A stretch of 32,407 bases of DNA from Darwinimomas sp045600945. GTDB lineage: Bacteria > Bacillota > Clostridia > Lachnospirales > Lachnospiraceae. The position numbers and the translations under genes are program-made. The stretch lies in the NCBI GenBank assembly GCA_045600945.1, contig JAZRYX010000083.1, positions 1 through 32,407 on the forward strand, read 5' to 3'. Each line of letters opens with the position of its first letter. The first letter of the stretch is position 1. The notes under the pieces are model-generated. The model was not told the DNA's origin, searched no databases, and worked only from the letters and a program-made list of their open reading frames with translations. Positions 1 to 4,478 of the stretch are shown here, piece by piece.

Positions 1-684
1 CACAACAGTCACGCTGAGCCTTAAATTGCATATATGAGTGTACCCTCCTCCCTCAATACATTTGAAAACAAGGTAGTCGCCCTCTTTAGAGCAGTATTGA
101 CCACTCCCTCCTCTCCAATAGTGTGACGAAGTCGGGAAATCCTCCGGCAGAATGTCCCTGATCGTTAAGGTCTCTTCTTTAATTGTCTTTGGTCTTGACG
201 AACCACTTCCTGATGTCTGGTAATAATACTCTTGGGCGACACCATCTACCGTCCATACGCCATTCTCATCAACCGTATATCCGTCAGGTGTTATGCCACT
301 TACTAAAAGTTCTCCTATTTTCCCATCCTTTGCTTCATGGAAATAGAAATACTTATAGCTTCCGTTCCAGTATATCTTCTGCCAGCCCGTCAGCATCTTT
401 CCATTCTCATCAAAACGGAACCATGAAGGTTTGTTGTCATTCCATGGATTTGTGATATATGCCCAGGTATTCTTAAATGGTTGTGTAGATGCATATGACC
501 ATGTATCAGTATCAGCATCGTAATTCCACGTGCCTTCAGATACAGGCTTTTCTTCTGTTCCGGTAAAAAATGCATCTGTTTGGGCAGTTGTATTATTCGT
601 CTGTGCATATGCAGGAAGTGCACATGACAGAAGCATGACAGCTGACGTCACTATAACTAATAATTTTTTTGAATTGAAAAACAT
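1..684 (-). CDS. Secreted protein with cell-wall-binding-type repeat (partial)
   Basis: Open for all 228 codons from the ATG at 684 to the window edge, so the C-terminus is missing. The first ~27 residues form a Sec signal peptide: Lys-Lys near the start, a hydrophobic stretch, and a probable cleavage after PAYA. Residues ~50-150 are rich in Trp, Tyr and Gly, with one unit WFRFDENGKMLTGWQKI followed by YKYFYF, resembling choline-binding/cell-wall-binding repeats. The rest (from about residue 170) is not recognised. The start follows AGAGG at a good distance. It lies only 34 nt downstream of the last leader-peptide gene with no terminator visible between, so it is probably in the same transcript. 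Whether it is an immunity factor, a surface anchor or an unrelated neighbour cannot be told from this window. Confidence 0.75.
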   Translation of the reverse strand, partial: MFFNSKKLLVIVTSAVMLLSCALPAYAQTNNTTAQTDAFFTGTEEKPVSEGTWNYDADTDTWSYASTQPFKNTWAYITNPWNDNKPSWFRFDENGKMLTGWQKIYWNGSYKYFYFHEAKDGKIGELLVSGITPDGYTVDENGVWTVDGVAQEYYYQTSGSGSSRPKTIKEETLTIRDILPEDFPTSSHYWRGGSGQYCSKEGDYLVFKCIEGGGYTHICNLRLSVTVV

Positions 685-718
685 ATTTCTACCTCTTATT
701 TACGCCTAAAGGAGACTC

Positions 719-886
719 TTAATTAAAAATCACTTTAGCATTCTTGTCGGAACCAATATCCTTTTTGTAACCTTCCCATCCACCAGTAACCTGTTCCAAC
801 TCTTCTTCCGTAAGTTCACGGATTTTTTCATTTACAGATTCAACTTCCTTTTTCAGTGCGTTTAATTCTTCTTTGGTTTTTGACAT
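719..886 (-). CDS. Double-glycine leader peptide, unit 10 (55 aa)
   Basis: A 55-residue ORF from the ATG at 886 to a TAA, with GGAG a few bases upstream. The N-terminal half is charged and helical-looking (MSKTKEELNALKKEVE...). The leader ends RELTEEELEQVTGG, the shorter leader variant shared with units 5 and 6. The predicted core after Gly-Gly is 19 residues, begins WEGYKKDIG and ends KVIFN, with no Cys. It is the last unit of the array and the one with the most divergent N-terminus. Cleavage by a C39-type peptidase exporter is the usual fate of such leaders, but no exporter is in the window. The function of the core is unknown. Confidence 0.8.
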   Translation of the reverse strand: MSKTKEELNALKKEVESVNEKIRELTEEELEQVTGGWEGYKKDIGSDKNAKVIFN

Positions 887-910
887 TTCTATTTCTCCAA
901 TATATCTTAT

Positions 911-1081
911 TTAGGCTTTATTTGCGCTCAACTCTTCGCTGGACGGCGGGAATAATGACACAATCGGCACGGAGGTAGGGCCTTTTCCACCAGTAACCTG
1001 CTCTAAATCCTCCATTGAAAGCTCCGTTACTCCTTCTGGGAGTTCTTCGGTTATTAATTCTTTCTTCTTATCTTCTAACAT
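911..1081 (-). CDS. Double-glycine leader peptide, unit 9 (56 aa)
   Basis: A 56-residue ORF, ATG at 1081, preceded by an AGAGGT-type ribosome binding site. The N-terminus MLEDKKKELITE is followed by the conserved leader block ELPEGVTELSMEDLEQVTGG. The predicted core is 24 residues, begins KGPTSVPIVSLFPPSSEE and ends SANKA. It is Pro/Ser-rich and lacks Cys. The N-terminal segment lacks the Asn-rich ELNN repeats of units 7, 8 and 1. Only the leader connects it to its neighbours; the core matches nothing recognised. Confidence 0.85.
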   Translation of the reverse strand: MLEDKKKELITEELPEGVTELSMEDLEQVTGGKGPTSVPIVSLFPPSSEELSANKA

Positions 1082-1111
1082 ATTATATACCTCTTTGTCC
1101 TGTCCAACCGA

Positions 1112-1270
1112 TTACCTTACAGATGTTTCAATAACATCTTCAGCTGGAGCAGATCTAACCCTACCGCCCGTAACCTGCTCCAAATCTTCCATTGAAAGTT
1201 CTGTTACTCCTTCAGGGAGTTCTTTATTGTTTAGTTCGTTGTTATTTAACTCTCTGTTATCGTTTGACAT
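1112..1270 (-). CDS. Double-glycine leader peptide, unit 8 (52 aa)
   Basis: A 52-residue ORF with ATG at 1270. The N-terminus is Asn-rich (MSNDNRELNNNELNNK), followed by the conserved ELPEGVTELSMEDLEQVTGG block. The predicted core is the shortest of the set, 16 residues: RVRSAPAEDVIETSVR. The leader DNA is almost identical to that of unit 7 over about 70 bp, so the two probably arose by recent duplication, yet the cores share nothing. It begins only 5 nt after the stop of unit 7, so translational coupling is likely. Confidence 0.85.
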   Translation of the reverse strand: MSNDNRELNNNELNNKELPEGVTELSMEDLEQVTGGRVRSAPAEDVIETSVR

Positions 1271-1275
1271 TTATG

Positions 1276-1491
1276 TTACATCCCTAATTCGAAACTTGCA
1301 CTTATCAACACAGCCTCTTCTTTAATAACAGTATCAGTTAATCCGGCGGAACCACCCGGATAAGCCGTTACATTTGGTCCAGCTCCACCCGTAACCTGCT
1401 CCAAATCTTCCATTGAAAGTTCTGTTACTCCTTCAGGGAGTTCCTTATTGTTTAGTTCGTTGTTTTTAAGTTCCTTGTTATCATTTAACAT
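1276..1491 (-). CDS. Double-glycine leader peptide, unit 7 (71 aa)
   Basis: A 71-residue ORF, ATG at 1491, with AAGGAG upstream at good spacing. The leader is MLNDNKELKNNELNNK followed by ELPEGVTELSMEDLEQVTGG, nearly identical to that of unit 1 at the far end of the array. The predicted core is the longest, 35 residues: it begins AGPNVTAYPGGSAGLTDTV and ends SFELGM. It is hydrophobic and Gly-rich, without Cys. This composition would suit an unmodified antimicrobial or signalling peptide, but that is only inference. Confidence 0.85.
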   Translation of the reverse strand: MLNDNKELKNNELNNKELPEGVTELSMEDLEQVTGGAGPNVTAYPGGSAGLTDTVIKEEAVLISASFELGM

Positions 1492-1502
1492 ATCGTTCTC
1501 CT

Positions 1503-1685
1503 TTACTGAAACGGCGAAGATAACGTGTCTATAGGGATACCAGTCGGCGGTGTTTGATGTAGCGTAGCAGGAGGATCGAATTGATAATCCCTTTTGCCAC
1601 CACTAACATTCTCAAGTTCTTCCTGAGTCAGTTCTCTATTATCATCGTTAAGTTCCCTATTATTAAGTTTGTTGTCGTTTGACAT
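1503..1685 (-). CDS. Double-glycine leader peptide, unit 6 (60 aa)
   Basis: A 60-residue ORF with ATG at 1685 and AAGGAG upstream. The leader is the second type: Asn/Asp-rich N-terminus (MSNDNKLNNRELNDDN) followed by RELTQEELENVSGG, without the PEGVTELSM segment. The predicted core is 30 residues, begins KRDYQFDPPATLHQTPP and ends TLSSPFQ. It contains five prolines and no Cys, so it looks extended rather than helical. It sits next to the other type-2 unit (unit 5), separated by a 117-nt stretch containing a leader relic. Confidence 0.85.
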   Translation of the reverse strand: MSNDNKLNNRELNDDNRELTQEELENVSGGKRDYQFDPPATLHQTPPTGIPIDTLSSPFQ

Positions 1686-1714
1686 TATCGTGTTCTCCTT
1701 TGCGTATAACGGGT

Positions 1715-1800
1715 CTAATTGAATGGAATCTCGGGTTCGGGGCTTTCCTTACGGTCACTCATTACATTATCCGGATCTTCCATTGAGAATTCGTTTCTGT
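1715..1800 (-). pseudogene. Relic of a leader-peptide unit
   Basis: Between two units, the minus-strand frame ending at TAG 1717-1715 reads NEFSMEDPDNVMSD and continues to EPEIPFN before the stop. NEFSMEDPDNV is clearly related to the ELSMEDLEQV of the intact leaders, and the DNA around 1765-1800 matches their leader repeat with several changes. There is no ribosome binding site, no upstream start (a TAA lies just before it in frame) and no Gly-Gly. I read it as a decayed unit. A short product from the internal ATG cannot be excluded. Confidence 0.45.
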
Positions 1801-1802
1801 CT

Positions 1803-1982
1803 TCACAGAACGATTACTTCTGCGCCACTTCCAAAGTATAAATCAGCCTCTTTATCCGCTTTAAGAGGGGAGGTTGGAAGGCCATCATTACCACCACTAA
1901 CCTGTTCCAACTCCTCTTGAGTCAGTTCTCTCTTTTCATTGCAAATTTCTTTGCCGTCTAATTCTCTATTATCGTTTGACAT
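1803..1982 (-). CDS. Double-glycine leader peptide, unit 5 (59 aa)
   Basis: The frame is open from 2018, but the start is taken as the ATG at 1982 because AAGGAG lies just upstream of it and the protein then begins MSNDNREL like units 6 and 8. The leader is the second type, ending KRELTQEELEQVSGG, with a single Cys in the N-terminal part. The predicted core is 28 residues, begins NDGLPTSPLKADKEADLYFG and ends EVIVL. It is acidic in the middle with a hydrophobic end and no Cys. Function unknown. Confidence 0.85.
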   Translation of the reverse strand: MSNDNRELDGKEICNEKRELTQEELEQVSGGNDGLPTSPLKADKEADLYFGSGAEVIVL

Positions 1983-2018
1983 TGCTATTATTCTCCTTTG
2001 CGAAATCGGGGCGCTCAC

Positions 2019-2183
2019 TCACCTATCGTTGCACGTAATGTTGCCGTCAGGGTCAATGGAGGGTTTAACGGCCTGCATGCCGGGGAAAACGCCACCCGTT
2101 ACCTGCTCCAGATCTTCCATTGAAAGTTCCGTTACTCCCTCAGGGAGTTCTTCTCTATTTAAGCATTTCTTTTCTTCTGACAT
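2019..2183 (-). CDS. Double-glycine leader peptide, unit 4 (54 aa)
   Basis: An ATG at 2192 is directly abutted by GGAGG, leaving no spacer. The next ATG, at 2183, has the same GGAGG 9 nt upstream and is chosen, giving MSEEKKCLNRE followed by ELPEGVTELSMEDLEQVTGG with one Glu shared. The predicted core is 23 residues, begins VFPGMQAVKPSIDPDG and ends NITCNDR. It holds the only Cys found in any core. Units 2, 3 and 4 share the MSEEKKC N-terminus and form one subgroup. Confidence 0.85.
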   Translation of the reverse strand: MSEEKKCLNREELPEGVTELSMEDLEQVTGGVFPGMQAVKPSIDPDGNITCNDR

Positions 2184-2202
2184 GGTTTGCATCCTCCGTC
2201 AA

Positions 2203-2376
2203 TTAGTTTTGGGCAACAACCCCGTATGTAACATCTGCTACAACCGTTGAACCTATACCTCCTTTTACATCCAGTCCCTTTACTCCACCAGTAACCTGCT
2301 CAAGATCCTCCATCGAAAGCTCTGTTACTCCTTCAGGGAGTTCTTCTCTATTTAAGCATTTCTTTTCTTCTGACAT
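2203..2376 (-). CDS. Double-glycine leader peptide, unit 3 (57 aa)
   Basis: The start is taken at 2376, 9 nt after GGAGG, rather than the ATG at 2385 that touches it. The leader begins MSEEKKCLNRE and ends with the conserved SMEDLEQVTGG. The predicted core is 26 residues, begins VKGLDVKGGIGSTVVADVT and ends GVVAQN. It is related to the unit 2 core: both have I-x-x-T followed by A-D-[VI]-T at equivalent places. That makes these two the clearest case of core divergence from a common ancestor within the array. Confidence 0.87.
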   Translation of the reverse strand: MSEEKKCLNREELPEGVTELSMEDLEQVTGGVKGLDVKGGIGSTVVADVTYGVVAQN

Positions 2377-2394
2377 TGCTTGCATCCTCCGTAA

Positions 2395-2568
2395 TCATTT
2401 CTTAGCAGCTAACTCGGCTGTAATATCCGCTTTAGTGGTTGCAAGTATAACTCCTGGATAAAATGGTGCTTTTGCACCGCCCGTTACCTGCTCCAAATCT
2501 TCCATCGAAAGTTCTGTTACTCCTTCAGGGAGTTCTTCGTTATTTATACATTTCTTCTCTTCTGACAT
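2395..2568 (-). CDS. Double-glycine leader peptide, unit 2 (57 aa)
   Basis: The start is taken at 2568 by the same spacing argument as units 3 and 4. The leader is MSEEKKCINNE followed by the conserved block ending SMEDLEQVTGG. The predicted core is 26 residues, begins AKAPFYPGVILATTKADIT and ends ELAAKK. It is amphipathic in its second half, positively charged at the end, and without Cys. The core is recognisably related to that of unit 3. Confidence 0.87.
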   Translation of the reverse strand: MSEEKKCINNEELPEGVTELSMEDLEQVTGGAKAPFYPGVILATTKADITAELAAKK

Positions 2569-2583
2569 TGCTTGCATCCTCCG

Positions 2584-2778
2584 TTAATTAACTCCATCAA
2601 AAACAGTAGACAAAACTCCTTGTGCAATAGCCTGACCTATAACTCCAGATACATCAGGTCCCATTGTGTGTCCACCCGTTACCTGCTCCAGATCTTCCAT
2701 AGACAGTTCTGTTACTCCTTCTGGGAGTTCCTTATTGTTTAGTTCGTTGTTCTTGAGTTCTTTCTTTTCGTTTAACAT
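2584..2778 (-). CDS. Double-glycine leader peptide, unit 1 (64 aa)
   Basis: First unit after the promoter. The frame is open from 2802, but AAGGAGG lies just ahead of the ATG at 2778, which is chosen. The leader is MLNEKKELKNNELNNK followed by ELPEGVTELSMEDLEQVTGG. The predicted core is 28 residues, begins HTMGPDVSGVIGQAIAQG and ends STVFDGVN. It is small-residue-rich and hydrophobic, as in many unmodified class II bacteriocins, though no diagnostic bacteriocin motif such as YGNGV is present. Confidence 0.87.
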   Translation of the reverse strand: MLNEKKELKNNELNNKELPEGVTELSMEDLEQVTGGHTMGPDVSGVIGQAIAQGVLSTVFDGVN

Positions 2779-2882
2779 AATGGATTCCTCCTTAAAAATC
2801 ATTTAATTATTCATCCCTTTGCAAATCTACAGAAAACGGTCATCTTTCCCATAGGTTTCGGTTACTTTCTCTATCTTATATA

Positions 2883-2940
2883 ATTATATACGATGAAAGC
2901 GGAAAAATGGCTAATATCTCGGAAAATCGTTTATTTTCCG
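2883..2940 (-). promoter_or_regulatory. Promoter of leader-peptide array with paired repeats
   Basis: A perfect TATAAT lies at 2888-2883 (minus), about 105 nt before the first unit's ATG. The -35 position is poor. Just upstream are CGGAAAAA (2900-2907) and CGGAAAAT (2920-2927), written on the plus strand, with exactly 12 bp between them, and an inverted copy ATTTTCCG at 2933-2940. The proximal repeat covers the -35 region. Direct repeats spaced 12 bp and overlapping a weak -35 are typical of LytTR-type (AgrA/ComE/PlnC) activators; assigning this site to that family is inference. Confidence 0.5.
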
Positions 2941-2957
2941 TTATTTTCACTTCATAT

Positions 2958-3001
2958 ACCAAAGCAATTTCCACTTCATCGGCTGAATTTACCTTGGCAA
3001 A
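2958..3001. repeat. 44-bp imperfect direct repeat, copy 1
   Basis: Matches 3373-3416 at 41 of 44 positions in the same orientation. On the minus strand it reads FAKVNSADEVEIALV in an open frame continuing for some 35 codons, so the repeat could be a piece of a former coding sequence. No start or ribosome binding site supports a gene here now. Confidence 0.75.
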
Positions 3002-3050
3002 GGAATCTATCTGAGATCGGACCAAAAAGTTTCACGAAGTAAAAAATCCC

Positions 3051-3079
3051 TTGTAAGCAGGTAAACATAATGATATACT
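3051..3079 (+). promoter_or_regulatory. Promoter of candidate small RNA
   Basis: TTGTAA at 3051-3056, a 17-bp spacer and TATACT at 3074-3079. This predicts transcription starting around 3086-3089, exactly at the 5' arm of the closing helix of the candidate RNA. Confidence 0.55.
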
Positions 3080-3086
3080 CACAGAT

Positions 3087-3225
3087 ACGGGGGAGGTGTA
3101 TCCGCATCAGCGGATACGATTGCAGAAGCAGTGTGTACCGGCCTAGAAAAGGCTTTGCAATCGGCTGCCGGCAATGTGCTGCTTAGATCGACGACGTTCG
3201 TCAAGGTTCCCTCCCCCCCTTTTTT
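3087..3225 (+). ncRNA. Candidate structured small RNA, ~139 nt
   Basis: The sequence folds by eye into a closed multi-helix structure. P1 closes the whole molecule: GGGGGAGG (3089-3096) with CCTCCCCC (3210-3217). P2 is a perfect 8-bp hairpin (3098-3105 with 3110-3117). P3 pairs 3118-3124 and 3126-3129 with 3152-3162 around a one-base bulge. P4 is a small hairpin (3190-3194 with 3198-3202). CCGGC in the P3 loop (3138-3142) can pair with GCCGG (3167-3171), a possible pseudoknot, in competition with a GCCT/AGGC hairpin inside the loop. A T6 run at 3220-3225 follows P1. No ORF fits. It lacks the SRP RNA GGAAG loop and any tRNA-like part of tmRNA. I do not recognise the family. Confidence 0.5.
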
Positions 3226-3372
3226 GATGACATATTAGAATTCAGTTCTATATCTCCGCAATAAAACCTACACTTTAGAGCTATTGACTTAATGCCTCCA
3301 AAGCTCTTCTTCATTGACATTATATGCCTGTTGGCTATATGTATCTATAAGTTTGACTATTTCGTCATTTAC

Positions 3373-3416
3373 ACCAAAGCATTTTCCACTTCATCGGCTG
3401 ATTTTACCTTGACAAA
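3373..3416. repeat. 44-bp imperfect direct repeat, copy 2
   Basis: Second copy of the element at 2958-3001, 415 bp further on, with three mismatches. Minus-strand translation gives FVKVKSADEVENALV followed by TAA. The two copies bracket the candidate small RNA. Confidence 0.75.
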
Positions 3417-3479
3417 CCTGAAAAGGGGAACTTTTGTCTTTCTATAAGCCCGGAAATGGAAATTCCCCCTTTTTAGCTT

Positions 3480-3580
3480 AATAAAATAAACACGAAAACA
3501 AACGGTCTCAGGCTCGAAAAAAATAGTGACCTCAAATATTTATATGTCTGCAGACCGTTTGTTTTCGTTTTTATTTTATT
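3480..3580. repeat. 101-bp palindromic element with 29-bp arms
   Basis: Arms 3480-3508 and 3552-3580 are inverted complements with one mismatch in 29 bp, around a 43-bp loop. The outer part of each arm is A/T-rich (T-rich at the 3' side on both strands) and the inner part is GC-richer (AACGGTCT/AGACCGTT). It could be a bidirectional terminator for the response-regulator operon on the minus strand, or a miniature inverted-repeat element. The long loop and arms are unusual for a simple terminator. Confidence 0.6.
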
Positions 3581-3794
3581 TATCCCTTAAGGCCTTGTTT
3601 TTCCTTGATTTCAAGCAGTTTTTCTCCCTATCCGAAGCATCAAAAAAGAAGCCCCGGATCATTCTCCAAGACTCCTCTTTGTATTGTTATCTGTGGGATA
3701 TTGCACAGGCCCCGAAGGGGCCACAGAACTCAAAATCCCTGTCAGATTATCTGTATGTACAGGTCTGTTTTATTTGTCTGGATGACACTTATTG
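3581..3794. other. Gene-free stretch downstream of the response regulator
   Basis: I see no supportable gene here. A short perfect hairpin GGCCCC-GAA-GGGGCC lies at 3708-3722 but has no T-tract on either strand. An open plus-strand frame of 104 codons (3526-3840) runs through the palindrome and into the antisense of the response regulator, has no ribosome binding site, and is not credible as a gene. Confidence 0.5.
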
Positions 3795-4463
3795 TTATAT
3801 CTCAAACTTATATCCCATACCCCAGATGGTTTTAATATAATCACCTTTGTCTCCGAGTTTCGCACGAAGTTTCTTGACATGAGTATCAATCGTACGTGCA
3901 TCGCCAAAGAAATCATAATTCCACACACTTGTCAGGATGCTCTCACGTCCGAGAGCCTTACCCTTGTTCTCAAGGAAATACTGAAGCAGATCATACTCTT
4001 TGACGCTCAGTTCGATTGGCTGTCCGTCAACAGTAACTGTATGTGCCGATTTATCCATTACTATTCCGCCGGCTTCGATAGTTTCATCTGCGGCACCGTT
4101 AAACCTTCTCAGTATGGCCTCGACTCTTGCGACAAGGATCTTCGGGCTGAAAGGCTTACCGATATACTCATCTGCCTCAAGTCCGAATCCCCTGAGTTCG
4201 TCTTCCTCATCTGTTCTTGCGGTCAGCATGATAACCGGCACACGTGAATACTTGCGGATAGTCTTGAGGGTCTCATATCCGTCCATGACCGGCATCATTA
4301 CATCAAGTATGATAAGGTCTATATTTTTATCATTGAGGAATATCTCGACTGCTTCCTGCCCGTTTCCGGCTTCAAGAACCGTATATCCCTTTATCGAAAG
4401 AAAATCTTTGACGAGTTTTCTTACTCTCTCCTCATCATCGACAACAAGAATCTTTGCACTCAT
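3795..4463 (-). CDS. OmpR/PhoB-type response regulator
   Basis: A 222-residue two-domain protein of standard length. Receiver domain (1-~118): acidic pair Asp9-Asp10, phosphoacceptor Asp54 in IILDVMMPVMDG, Thr81, and Lys103 in GKPFSP. The C-terminal winged-helix domain (~125-222) contains LSVKEYDLLQYFLENKGKAL and RTIDTHVKKLRAKLG, typical of the OmpR/PhoB DNA-binding family. It follows aspS by 15 nt and is the last gene of the synthetase operon. No sensor kinase gene is adjacent, so it is an orphan within this window; the kinase may be elsewhere. The target genes are unknown. Confidence 0.9.
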   Translation of the reverse strand: MSAKILVVDDEERVRKLVKDFLSIKGYTVLEAGNGQEAVEIFLNDKNIDLIILDVMMPVMDGYETLKTIRKYSRVPVIMLTARTDEEDELRGFGLEADEYIGKPFSPKILVARVEAILRRFNGAADETIEAGGIVMDKSAHTVTVDGQPIELSVKEYDLLQYFLENKGKALGRESILTSVWNYDFFGDARTIDTHVKKLRAKLGDKGDYIKTIWGMGYKFEI

Positions 4464-4478
4464 AATAATCTCCCGTTA

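Larger units (their letters stand above)
719..2778 (-). repeat. Tandem leader-coding repeat array
   Basis: The DNA encoding the leader recurs ten times at about 110-320 bp intervals. Seven copies share a ~55-bp stretch encoding LPEGVTELSMEDLEQVTGG that is almost invariant at the nucleotide level; units 7 and 8 are near-identical for ~70 bp. Cores and spacers do not align. Identity confined to the leader at DNA level points to recent duplication or gene conversion with core replacement, not only to protein-level selection. Confidence 0.8.

Noticed and set aside
719..2778. CRISPR-like array because of regularly repeated DNA
   Set aside because: The repeats are protein-coding leaders with ribosome binding sites, spacing is irregular (about 110-320 bp), and no cas genes are present.
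3087..3225. SRP (4.5S) RNA or tmRNA
   Set aside because: The conserved GGAAG-type SRP loop and any tRNA-like acceptor or tag-coding part are missing.
3708..3722. GGCCCC-GAA-GGGGCC hairpin as terminator of the response-regulator operon
   Set aside because: A perfect stem, but no T-tract follows on either strand; the 3480-3580 palindrome is a better candidate.
3526..3840. 104-codon plus-strand open frame
   Set aside because: It runs through the palindrome and into the antisense of the response regulator, has no ribosome binding site, and its sequence is not protein-like.
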